A DNA stretch of 64,000 bases. It comes from Nocardia vulneris (GTDB lineage Bacteria > Actinomycetota > Actinomycetes > Mycobacteriales > Mycobacteriaceae). A program made the translations under genes and the position numbers. The stretch covers positions 1 to 64,000 of the forward strand of contig NZ_BDCI01000042.1 in assembly GCF_001613425.1 (NCBI RefSeq), read 5' to 3'. Shown here piece by piece: positions 1-8,210 of the stretch (position 1 is its first letter; each line of letters begins with the position of its first letter). The notes beneath the pieces are model-generated. The model was not told where the DNA came from. It was given only the letters and a program-made list of their open reading frames with translations, and did no database searches.

Positions 1-1401
1 TGGTGGTGGTGGTGCTTGTTCGAGGATGACGTGGGCGTTGGTGCCGCTGACACCGAATCCGGATACCGCCGCCCGGCGGGGATGACCGTTGACCGGCCAC
101 TCGCGTGCCTCGGTGAGCAACCCGATATGCCCGGCGCTCCAATCCACGTGGGAGGACGGGGCATCCACATGCAAGGTCCGGGGAAGTACACCGTGACGCA
201 GGGCCTGCACCATCTTGATCACCCCGGCCATACCCGCGGCGGCCTGGGTATGGCCGATGTTGGATTTGATCGAGCCCAGCCACAACGGCTGCCCGTCACG
301 GTCACGCTGACCATAAGTCGCCAGCAGGGCCTGAGCCTCGATCGGGTCTCCCAGCCGGGTACCGGTGCCGTGGGCCTCGACCACATCGACCTCGTCCGCG
401 CCGACTCCCGCGTTGGCCAGTGCCCGCCGGATCACCCGCTGCTGGGAGGGCCCGTTGGGTGCAGTCAAACCATTGGAAGCGCCATCCTGATTGACCGCGC
501 TACCCCGCACCACCGCCAGCACCTGATGACCGTTACGACGAGCATCGGACAACCGTTCCAGCACCAGCACACCCGAACCCTCACCCCACCCCGTCCCGTC
601 GGCCGCCTCCGCGAACGGTTTACACCGCCCATCAGCAGCCAGCCCCCGCTGCCGGGAAAACTCCACGAATGTCCTCGGCGACGCCATTACCGTTACGCCA
701 CCAGCCAAAGCCAGAGAACACTCCCCCAACCGCAACGCCGCCACTGCCTGATGCAACGCCACCAGACTCGACGAACACGCCGTATCCACCGACACCGCCG
801 GCCCCTCCAACCCCAGCACATACGACACCCGGCCCGACACCACACTCGCCGAACCACCGGTCAGCCGATACCCCTCGGCGCTCTCCCACACAGAGCTATT
901 CCCGATCCAGCCTCCCCCGTAGGCTTGATCCATTACGCCTACAAATACCCCAGTCGGTGTGCCCCGCAACCGCCCTGGGTCGACTCCCGCCCGCTCCAGC
1001 GCCTCCCACACAGTTTCTAGCATCAACCTCTGCTGTGGATCCATTGCCAGCGCCTCGCGTGGGCTGATCCCGAAGAACCCAGCATCGAACTCACCTGCGT
1101 CGTAGAGGAACCCGCCTTTGCGCACATACGACTTGCCTGCTCGCTCTGGATCAGAATCCAACACGCCTCCGGCATCCCACCCGCGGTCGGCCGGGAACCC
1201 TGCGATCACATCCTGCCCCTCCGACACGACCCGCCACAGCCCCTCCGGCGAATCCACACCGCCAGGAAAACGACACCCCATACCAATAATCGCCACCGGC
1301 TCAACTGACCTGGCTTGAGATTCAGATATGAACTGCCGCGCCTGCCGCAGCTCTGCTATGAGTTTCTTGATGTATTCGATGTAGTGCGAATCTCTTGACA
1401 T
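1..1401 (-). CDS. Modular type I polyketide synthase, N-terminal part (docking helix + ketosynthase), runs off the left edge
   Basis: The minus-strand frame stays open for 467 codons from ATG at 1401 to base 1. Residues 1-32 form a charged amphipathic helix (YIEYIKKLIAELRQARQ) typical of a PKS N-terminal docking domain. A complete ketosynthase follows: VDTACSSSL with active-site Cys209, EAHGTGT with His344 and NIGHTQAAAG with His384. All three residues needed for decarboxylative condensation are present, so this is an elongating KS and not a KSQ loading domain. The fragment ends in the Pro-rich linker where an acyltransferase linker would begin. GAAAGG eight bases upstream is a fair ribosome site. 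Having no loading domain of its own, the protein needs an acyl-ACP from another polypeptide; the E2-ACP protein just upstream ends in a docking tail and is the obvious donor. Codon use is GC-rich, unlike the E1/E2 genes. Confidence 0.95.
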   Translation of the reverse strand, partial: MSRDSHYIEYIKKLIAELRQARQFISESQARSVEPVAIIGMGCRFPGGVDSPEGLWRVVSEGQDVIAGFPADRGWDAGGVLDSDPERAGKSYVRKGGFLYDAGEFDAGFFGISPREALAMDPQQRLMLETVWEALERAGVDPGRLRGTPTGVFVGVMDQAYGGGWIGNSSVWESAEGYRLTGGSASVVSGRVSYVLGLEGPAVSVDTACSSSLVALHQAVAALRLGECSLALAGGVTVMASPRTFVEFSRQRGLAADGRCKPFAEAADGTGWGEGSGVLVLERLSDARRNGHQVLAVVRGSAVNQDGASNGLTAPNGPSQQRVIRRALANAGVGADEVDVVEAHGTGTRLGDPIEAQALLATYGQRDRDGQPLWLGSIKSNIGHTQAAAGMAGVIKMVQALRHGVLPRTLHVDAPSSHVDWSAGHIGLLTEAREWPVNGHPRRAAVSGFGVSGTNAHVILEQAPPPP

Positions 1402-1552
1402 TAGCGAACCTTTCAAATTGCACCCTTAGGTACAACTCGCGGAGGACGTATCGCCCCACACTGCAGCAGGATTATCCAAAAGTGTATGCAAATAGAAAAA
1501 TCGGCCACGCCATTTCGAAGGAACTACACCACACCGGCACATACTGATTTCG
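1402..1552 (-). promoter_or_regulatory. AT-rich spacer between the E2-ACP gene and the PKS gene
   Basis: These 151 bases separate two co-directional genes and are AT-rich compared with the PKS. They hold the PKS ribosome site near 1411-1416. I see no strong hairpin with a U tract, so read-through from the E2-ACP gene or a weak local promoter are both possible. Confidence 0.35.
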
Positions 1553-3208
1553 CTAAGATATATCGAATTCGTCTCTTAGGAGATCTATAATCTCCTCACC
1601 CGTCATCAATTCAAGTTCATGCATATCCGCCCCGCCGGTTGAATCGACAATTACCAATCGACTGAGACGAAGTATGCTGCTCCTAATATCCGAGCGTTCA
1701 CCAGCGTCTGTCACCTCACCCATGAGTCTTCGCACAATCTCAAGATTATTCAGTATTATCGCCGCAGCATCTGGCGAATCCGAACCCCGCAATTTCTCCA
1801 GGTGAGATATTAGCTCCACAGGAGTGGGAAATTCAAATAGCAGAGTTGAGGGCAATCGCAGTCCCGTGATAGCACTCAAACGATTTCGTATCTCAATCGC
1901 ATCCTTTGAACTCAGCCCGAGATCTTTGAAACTCACATTCGTTTCAAAATCTTTACCGATATTCTTTATCAACCGACGGAGCGTGTCCTGGATATTTAAC
2001 TCAGGTTCTACAAAACGTTCTTCGATAGTTGCCAAACCTGGACTAATTGCGACTGCGTTTCCATTCATCAGAGATGAATAAGACTCGATTCTATGTGCAA
2101 TGAAGTTGATAAACCCAGAAGCGACCTCGCCATCACACGCACGATGATCGAAGGTTAGGCTGAGATGCAGGACGTGCCTTACCGCAATACCGTCAACAGT
2201 TACCCACGGCCTCTTTTTTATACGACCAATGCCCAAAATGGCCACTTCAGGGTAATTAATGATCGCCGCAGAACCGTCTACCTCCAACGCGCGAAAGTCA
2301 TTCAACGTAAAAGTACCGTTACGATACAGGCTGATATCCGCATCGCCCGATAGGGCTTTACCTCTTATTGTTGCGATAGCTTTCGCAAGTTCAGCCTTAT
2401 CCATTGAGCTCGCACCTTGGACAACCGGAACAAATAGTCCAAGTTGAGTCTGTGTGGCGATACCCAGATTCACGCTACTGGCCGCATGAATCACACCATC
2501 GATGATTGTAGAGTTCAGCTCTGGATAACTTTTCAGCGCTTCTACCGTCAACTCAGCGATACAAGCAAGGACTGGATCACACCCATCAATGGATGCGAAT
2601 ACAGATTCACTCTCCATAAGGTCTGTAGCGTCGACATCCAGCCAGATTGTCACGTCTGGAATTGTCCGCCGGGACAACACGTACTTCTCTGCTCTAAGAT
2701 CTAGGCTGTGGCTAGCTGTTTTTGCAGTTATTTCCCGTTGAACATCGCTCGCAGTTATCATTCCCCCAATCCCCGTCCCGCGCACAAGTCTTAGATTTAT
2801 CTCATTAAGCGCCGCTAAGTGACGAATCCGTGGCGATACCACTTTTATCGAATCAGTATCACCAAGAAATCCAGACTCATCGCCATTAGATGCTGCATTC
2901 GCGTCTACGCATGACGTTTTTGCCACGAGCGGTCGAGAAGCTCTGACGTCAGGTCCACGACTACTTGCCCTCTTGCGCTCCAAGATTGACATAAGGGGCT
3001 GACCGACTTCGACCGTCGAGCCTACTGCAGCGTACAATTGCTCCACAGTCCCAGCGCATGAACTAGGGAGCTCCACCCGTGACTTCGCGGTCTCTACTTC
3101 GACGACAGGCTGGTCGAGCTCGACCGCTTCACCTTCGCGAATAAGCCAGCATACGATTTCTGCAGTAACCAGCCCGTCACCAAGTCTCGGTAGACAAAAA
3201 TCAACCAT
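1553..3208 (-). CDS. 2-oxo acid dehydrogenase E2 acyltransferase fused to a PKS acyl carrier protein and C-terminal docking domain
   Basis: This 551-residue protein combines two machineries. Residues 1-77 are a lipoyl domain with Lys42 in ETAKSRVELPS as the lipoylation site. Residues 122-160 (VSPRIRHLAALN...) are a peripheral-subunit/E3-binding domain. Residues 165-385 are the acyltransferase core, with catalytic His355 and Asp359 in DHRACDG. An E2 should stop there, but residues 400-475 are a PKS-type ACP: FKDLGLSSKDAIEIRNRLS places Ser434 where the phosphopantetheine serine sits, followed by GLRLPSTLLFEFPTP. Residues 480-551 resemble a PKS C-terminal docking domain ending LMTGEEIIDLLRDEF. 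The Asp normally before the ACP serine is Ser433. E2 normally acylates the pantetheine thiol of CoA; here the acceptor is inferred to be the pantetheine arm of the fused ACP. The start overlaps the end of E1beta by 8 bases. Confidence 0.93.
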   Translation of the reverse strand: MVDFCLPRLGDGLVTAEIVCWLIREGEAVELDQPVVEVETAKSRVELPSSCAGTVEQLYAAVGSTVEVGQPLMSILERKRASSRGPDVRASRPLVAKTSCVDANAASNGDESGFLGDTDSIKVVSPRIRHLAALNEINLRLVRGTGIGGMITASDVQREITAKTASHSLDLRAEKYVLSRRTIPDVTIWLDVDATDLMESESVFASIDGCDPVLACIAELTVEALKSYPELNSTIIDGVIHAASSVNLGIATQTQLGLFVPVVQGASSMDKAELAKAIATIRGKALSGDADISLYRNGTFTLNDFRALEVDGSAAIINYPEVAILGIGRIKKRPWVTVDGIAVRHVLHLSLTFDHRACDGEVASGFINFIAHRIESYSSLMNGNAVAISPGLATIEERFVEPELNIQDTLRRLIKNIGKDFETNVSFKDLGLSSKDAIEIRNRLSAITGLRLPSTLLFEFPTPVELISHLEKLRGSDSPDAAAIILNNLEIVRRLMGEVTDAGERSDIRSSILRLSRLVIVDSTGGADMHELELMTGEEIIDLLRDEFDIS

Positions 3209-4235
3209 GGGTTACCGCTACTTGACTCTCGTCCCACTGAAGCCGCTTTATTGCTTCCAGAATCTTCGACACACTCGGAAGATAGTCACCTTCAAGCCTA
3301 GGCGGCGGGTAGGGAGCATCGAGTCCAGCAACCCGCAATATTGGGGCGGATAGGTAGTGGAAACACTCCTCGGTGAGTCGCGCCGCAACTTCCGCACCGT
3401 AGCCGAGGAAGCGTGGAGCCTCATGAACAACGATACATCGACCAGTCTTTCTTACCGAATCACCGGACGTTGTGTCGTCGAAAGGTGCGAGCGATCGCAA
3501 GTCAACAACTTCAACGTCCCAACCGTGATCAAATGCTAGCTCTGCCGCCTCAAGCGCAACCGCCACTGATCCTCCGTAAGAAATTATAGTCACGTCAGTA
3601 CCTTTGCGCCGTACTAGCGATTTCTCAATATCGGACACATTTGCTGATAAGTCTATACACTCTTTATCCCAATACCGGCGTTTCGGCTCAAGGAATATAA
3701 CAGGATCACGCGAAGCTATGGACGCCTTTAACATCCCATATGCGTCAGACGGCGTCGACGGAGTAACGACGCGCAACCCGGGTGTATGGGCAAAGTACGC
3801 TTCGGACGAATCGCTGTGGTGTTCTACAGCACCGATGCCACCGCCATACGGAATTCTGATGACTACCGGTAGCGTAATTGCGCCCTGTGTACGGTAGCAG
3901 AATTTTGCCAAATGGCTAAAAATTTGCTCAAGCGCAGGGTACGAAAAGGCATCGAACTGCAGCTCCACCACCGGCTTCAAACCATTCATCGCCATTCCGA
4001 TAGCGGCGCCAACAAGGCCAGACTCAGCTACTGGTGCATCTATTATCCGATGCGATCCGTAGCGCTCAACCAGACCAGTCGTTACTCGATATAGCCCACC
4101 TAGCCGCCCAATATCCTGCCCGAGCAAGGTCACAGTTTCGTCCCGCTCAAGTGCTTCCGAAAGCGCATAGTTTAGTGCCTGTGAAAAACTTAGCTCTACC
4201 TCGTCACTCCGTGATGGTGCGGTTCTGGAATACAA
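3201..4235 (-). CDS. 2-oxo acid dehydrogenase E1 component, beta subunit (branched-chain type)
   Basis: A 344-residue transketolase-like beta subunit, full length for the family. It has the N-terminal pyrimidine-binding fold (LLGQDIGRLGGLYRVT), PVAESGLVGAAIGMAM, and the HHSDSSEAYFAHTPGLRVV segment that resembles BkdB/PdhB proteins of actinobacteria. The C-terminal transketolase domain contains VVDLRSLAPFD. With E1alpha it forms the thiamine-diphosphate enzyme that decarboxylates a 2-oxo acid and acylates the lipoyl arm of E2. The start is TTG at 4235, chosen because GGGAGG lies about six bases upstream. The gene ends inside the first codons of the E2-ACP gene, so the two are translationally coupled and probably made in equal amounts. 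Substrate cannot be read from sequence; a branched-chain 2-oxo acid is the family expectation. Confidence 0.92.
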   Translation of the reverse strand: MYSRTAPSRSDEVELSFSQALNYALSEALERDETVTLLGQDIGRLGGLYRVTTGLVERYGSHRIIDAPVAESGLVGAAIGMAMNGLKPVVELQFDAFSYPALEQIFSHLAKFCYRTQGAITLPVVIRIPYGGGIGAVEHHSDSSEAYFAHTPGLRVVTPSTPSDAYGMLKASIASRDPVIFLEPKRRYWDKECIDLSANVSDIEKSLVRRKGTDVTIISYGGSVAVALEAAELAFDHGWDVEVVDLRSLAPFDDTTSGDSVRKTGRCIVVHEAPRFLGYGAEVAARLTEECFHYLSAPILRVAGLDAPYPPPRLEGDYLPSVSKILEAIKRLQWDESQVAVTHG

Positions 4236-4366
4236 GGATTCCCTCCCAAAGACGGCCAGCCCAATAGCCAGAGCCCGCGCTAGTTGCAGCTGGCAAATAT
4301 GATTCGAACTCCGCGAAGCGGATCCTATTCAGGACCGATATCTATTAATATTAGTTAGCCGGCAAG
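4236..4366 (-). promoter_or_regulatory. AT-rich spacer between E1alpha and E1beta
   Basis: A 131-base gap inside an otherwise tight gene set, strikingly AT-rich (TATTAATATTAG around 4342-4353) for this genome. It may hold an internal promoter; I see no convincing paired -35/-10 and no terminator hairpin. Confidence 0.25.
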
Positions 4367-5410
4367 TCATGGCACTGCAAAGACGTGAGCGGTTAGAGAA
4401 TTACCGCTAGACTGTTCAGATAGGACAGCTGCCTCACGGACGTCATTAACAACCCTATGTTCGATCTCTAGCATTCTGGCTCGAACTTGGTCGCTAACTA
4501 TTCCCCTAGCTTCAAGAAAATGCTTCATCCGCTCAACAGGGTCCCGAAGTATCCAACGCGCATGCTCGCGCGGATCACGGTACTTGTCTGGATCATCAGA
4601 TGTCGTATGGGGTCCGGTACGATATGTCAGCGCTTCGATAATAAACGGCCCCCCACCCGAACGACTAGCGTCCAATGCGTTCTTTACCCGACTGAATACA
4701 GCGGCAACGTCATTTCCGTCTACTAGTTCACCCGGTATCCCGTAACCCACCCCTTTACATGCAAGTGACGGAGCGACTGACTGCATCTTTGACGGTACGC
4801 TGATTGCGAACCCGTTATTCTGAATTAGAAAAACGACCGGAACCTGCCAGACGGCGGCCAGGTTGAACGCTTCGTGTGCATCGCCCTCACTAACCGCCCC
4901 GTCCCCAAGAAGTACTAGAACTGCACCGTCTTCTTTATTATGTTTCGCTGAAAACGCCAGCCCAACGGCGTGTGGCATATGTGTGGCGAGAGGGGTACAT
5001 CTCGGTGCGACCCTGTAGTAGTGGGGATCATGACCCGAGTGCCATTCACCGCGAAATGAGGTCAGTATTTCACGCGGAGTAACCCCGCGAGCCAGCATAG
5101 CTACGCTATCGCGATAGGTTGGAAATAACCAATCCCGCGCCTCCATTGCTGCCGCGGCTCCAACTTGACAGGCTTCTTGACCAAGACACGGTGGATAAGC
5201 GGACAATAATCCTTGCCTCGCAAGTATCGTCGCTTGGCTATCAAATTTTCGACCTATCACCATCTTTTCGTACAGCGACAACAGTGTCTGCGGATCAGGA
5301 AGATCCGGATGATCCGCTGTGAGTTCATCGCCGTTTCCTGGCAAGATACTGAGTGGATTACGGGCTGGAAGTAGATCCACCCCCAGTCGGCTTTCGGATT
5401 CCACCGCCAC
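4367..5410 (-). CDS. 2-oxo acid dehydrogenase E1 component, alpha subunit (branched-chain type)
   Basis: A 347-residue E1alpha. The thiamine-diphosphate motif is clear: GDGAVSEGDAHEAFNLAAVW followed by PVVFLIQNNGFAIS. Upstream are FPTYRDSVAMLARG and the CTPLATHMPHAVGLA stretch typical of actinobacterial PdhA/BkdA proteins, and downstream the TYRTGPHTTSDDPDKYR phosphorylation-loop region. It pairs with E1beta, encoded 131 bp downstream. The start is GTG at 5410 with AAGGGGAGG six bases before it. No E3 (lipoamide dehydrogenase) gene is visible nearby, so the complex presumably borrows the housekeeping E3 through the E3-binding domain of the E2 partner. As the first gene of the set it should carry the operon promoter in the long gap to its right. 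Confidence 0.93.
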   Translation of the reverse strand: MAVESESRLGVDLLPARNPLSILPGNGDELTADHPDLPDPQTLLSLYEKMVIGRKFDSQATILARQGLLSAYPPCLGQEACQVGAAAAMEARDWLFPTYRDSVAMLARGVTPREILTSFRGEWHSGHDPHYYRVAPRCTPLATHMPHAVGLAFSAKHNKEDGAVLVLLGDGAVSEGDAHEAFNLAAVWQVPVVFLIQNNGFAISVPSKMQSVAPSLACKGVGYGIPGELVDGNDVAAVFSRVKNALDASRSGGGPFIIEALTYRTGPHTTSDDPDKYRDPREHARWILRDPVERMKHFLEARGIVSDQVRARMLEIEHRVVNDVREAAVLSEQSSGNSLTAHVFAVP

Positions 5411-6376
5411 GCCCTCCCCTTGCAGCTAGATCCCCACAAGACAGTCGACCCAGGTCCTGACTGCCTAGCAAGACTTACTACTCCAGCACCGTACCGGCAA
5501 AGTGGCATGTCGGCAACAGACGAAACCCTCGCGGCGATAGCATGTTTCGATGGCTCAGCTCGGTACGTCAGGCGAAAGGGTGCATCCTCACGCTCAAGAT
5601 CATCGACGTTGTGGAAGTTCTCCGGCCTGGCGCGTCCACCGTGCCACGGTCGCCGATCGACACGATTGTGGGGTGAGGTGCTCGGCAAATGCTGGCCGCA
5701 GCGTCGCAGCCCAGAGTCACCTTCTATCCGCCGGTTCGTCGGCGGATAGAACAGTACGGCCAGGCCGGGCGGTTGGTGTATGCGACAACTACTGACCCGA
5801 GCGGCCAGCGAAGACCAACTCTTCGTGCAACCGAGGTTCCCGCCTTACCGCAGTGAACGACAAACGCCGGCCCGTTGTCGGTCAGGCCACGCTCCATTGC
5901 ATGAGCTATACGAAGATCGAAACCATCGCCGAGCACAGTTGGCCTGACCCTCAACACACGCCGCGAGTCACTGGTTACGACCGGCGCGTACGCGTCCGGA
6001 AACCGCTGGACCGTAGCGGAGAGACGCCGCGCCTTCTACGCTAGTTGGTCGATTTTATGCAAGCTGCAACCTGACTGCCACCGCGAACACTCGGCAGCTT
6101 TGGCCGGTGCGCCGCTCGTTGATCGCCAAGGCGTGTAAGGCTCCGGCCCTCGTGCGAGTGCCGCTACACAGGACTCGGTGCACCTCGCTTAACCGCGCTG
6201 AGTCCGTATACCGATCAGGCTTTTGCGAAATCGCTCACTGCCGAGGAGAACACCCGATGAGCAGCATGCCCGCCTGCGCCGTTCGGGCGGGTCCACTTGC
6301 ACCGCACCTCTTGCGTCGTGCCTCGAAAGTAACTTAGGCTGCGATGCACTGACATTCACCGAGGGGGCGGAATACC
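5411..6376. other. 966-bp intergenic region upstream of the E1/E2/PKS operon
   Basis: It separates the leftward E1-E2-PKS genes from a rightward membrane protein gene. Several open frames exist on both strands but none has convincing domain content. A minus-strand stretch near 5780-5957 contains LTDNGPAF, which faintly recalls transposase integrase cores, but the flanking sequence does not continue the fold. The only clear structure is the hairpin at 5722-5751. Promoters for both flanking units should lie here. Confidence 0.5.
5722..5751. repeat. Perfect 12-bp inverted repeat with 6-base loop
   Basis: TTCTATCCGCCG at 5722-5733 is exactly mirrored by CGGCGGATAGAA at 5740-5751 around GTTCGT. 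There is no U tract on either side, so it is more likely an operator or a mobile-element remnant than an intrinsic terminator. It lies about 310 bp upstream of E1alpha. Confidence 0.6.
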
Positions 6377-7429
6377 TTGTCTCACCAGGCTTTTCACCAC
6401 AGATTGCGATCTTGGGGGGGTTGGCCGGTAGTCGTCCTTGTCGTACTTGCCGCCGCGGTTCCTGAAATCCTGACTGGAACGACCACCCTGACCGGATCGC
6501 CAACAATACTGTCGAACGTCGTCGGTCTCCCCCTGCGGATGGCCCTGTATGGGCCCGGCGCGCTGCTGATCCGGGAGGTTGTCCGACGGCGCGGCGGCAG
6601 TTGGCCGTCGATGCTGGTGTTCGGTGCCATATACGCAGCCTTCTTCGAAGGACTTTTGGAACCAGCATGGCTCACCCCGCAGCTCTTTCCACCAAATGGA
6701 CACCCATATGGAGCGGCTTTCGGCGTTTTTTGGACATACGCTGCGTTCAATATTGGCTTTCATTCAATTTGGAGCATAACGCTACCGATCGTGCTCACCG
6801 AAATACTATTCCGTCGTCGCCGCTACCAGTCCTGGCTCGGCGCTGGCGGCATACGCTTGGCGGCTGCCGTCTTCGTCCTGGGCGCCTCATTCACCGCACT
6901 GTTCTTTCGCCACGTCACCATGGCACGGTACGGTATCGATGCCAAAATCGGGCCGATACGATACCTCGGTGTAGTCTTGTTTGTTGTGGTTTTAACGTTA
7001 CTCGGCTGGCGGAGCACGAAGTGGGTAAACCAGCTCGGACGCGCAGAGAGGCGAGCCCCTGCGGCATGGCTGGTTGGATTGTCAGCAGCGGTTGGAGCGC
7101 TCCTATGGTTCGCAACGATTGAACCCGACGCATGGGTGCGACACCTACCGATACCAGTCACATTGCTATGGCAATTCGCGATTGTCGTGGCTGGCGTTCT
7201 GCTTGTGCGCGAGTGGGCAGCCCGCGAAGCCTGGGGGAACCAGCATAGACTCGCCCTTATCGCTGGGGCTCTCGGAGGGGAAACCTTCGGTGGGTACCTG
7301 ATCTTCCATCGGACCGGAGTCAACCTAGTGTTCGAGATCGGTGCAGGGATCGTCGCAGTGACCGCGCTTGTCATCATGGCTGCTGTAGTCGGTAATCGTA
7401 CTGATGCGTGGGCCCGGGTTGTGCCTTAG
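6377..7429 (+). CDS. Polytopic membrane protein of unknown function
   Basis: A 350-residue protein with about nine or ten hydrophobic segments: roughly residues 15-35, 55-65, 78-95, 112-140, 158-180, 195-210, 228-245, 262-280, 290-305 and 320-342. Short basic loops such as RRRGG and RRRRY separate them. I recognise no catalytic motif, ATP-binding site or named transporter family. The start is TTG at 6377, about eight bases after GAGGGGGCGG; an internal start is possible. It diverges from the 2-oxo acid dehydrogenase/PKS operon and faces the thioesterase gene, so export of or resistance to the polyketide, or lipid modification, are possible roles, but that is only position-based inference. Confidence 0.7.
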   Translation: MSHQAFHHRLRSWGGWPVVVLVVLAAAVPEILTGTTTLTGSPTILSNVVGLPLRMALYGPGALLIREVVRRRGGSWPSMLVFGAIYAAFFEGLLEPAWLTPQLFPPNGHPYGAAFGVFWTYAAFNIGFHSIWSITLPIVLTEILFRRRRYQSWLGAGGIRLAAAVFVLGASFTALFFRHVTMARYGIDAKIGPIRYLGVVLFVVVLTLLGWRSTKWVNQLGRAERRAPAAWLVGLSAAVGALLWFATIEPDAWVRHLPIPVTLLWQFAIVVAGVLLVREWAAREAWGNQHRLALIAGALGGETFGGYLIFHRTGVNLVFEIGAGIVAVTALVIMAAVVGNRTDAWARVVP

Positions 7430-8210
7430 CAAAGCTCGATCAGCAAATTGACGGACAGTTCGAACGCACAGTTGTAGCTATGGGCGTCAACGTCGCCGGC
7501 AGCAGCAATGCTGGTGCAGTCGAGGCAGACTGGGCTGGCTAAACGGTACCGTCACTCAGGTCCTGACATTCGGCCGAAACCGATGTAAGTCTAACTGCAT
7601 CTTCTCGAAATAATCACAAGCTAAGCACGCGTAATTCTCCGTGTACACAGTAGCAACTTGATCCACATCCGCCTGTTATTTGAGTAGCCGAACTGCTGGG
7701 TGGATCCAAGTGCGGGACACCTTCGATCGCCGCCTGGTCGCGCGCATTCACAAGACATCTGATATTCAGCTACTGCATCAAAGCTACGTTACACGGTTCC
7801 GGTTCTGTGTTGACCGCACTGTTTACTGCGCAAACTGGTAAGCACACCTGCAAATCTGGCCCGCCGCCCAGACTCACCGCAATCAGTATCCGCGGCGGCG
7901 CCGACCTCCCCTCGGCTCGGCGCGAGTTCGAGCGTAATCCACGGTTCATCCACCACAGATCAGCGCCTCATCTCATTTACCAGCGCTCGACGTCGGCCGA
8001 ATATGTGTCGGTGTTGCCCATAGGCGGACTCGCCCTCATACAGGCGAAACCGCGTCGGCGATTGACCGGCTCGTTTCACAGTTGCATCTTCGAACGCCTA
8101 ACGCCTGTCATCGCGAGCCACATCATCGCAGTTCACCAAGCAAATCAGTTGCACACTCCCACTACAAATAGACGCGGTCGGACAGGGAGAACTTGATTCG
8201 TGCGGCCAAT
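7430..8210. other. 781-bp region without a convincing gene
   Basis: It lies between the convergent membrane-protein and thioesterase genes. A 129-codon plus-strand frame at 7807-8196 has no recognisable motif, no good ribosome site and a basic, low-structure composition; I treat it as non-coding or decayed. I see no RNA gene here. Confidence 0.45.

Noticed and set aside
5724..5957. Minus frame with LTDNGPAF, possible transposase remnant
   Set aside because: Only one short stretch resembles an integrase core; no second Asp/Glu motif or terminal repeats can be tied to it.
7807..8196. 129-codon plus frame between the membrane protein and thioesterase
   Set aside because: No ribosome site, no motif, composition unlike neighbouring genes.
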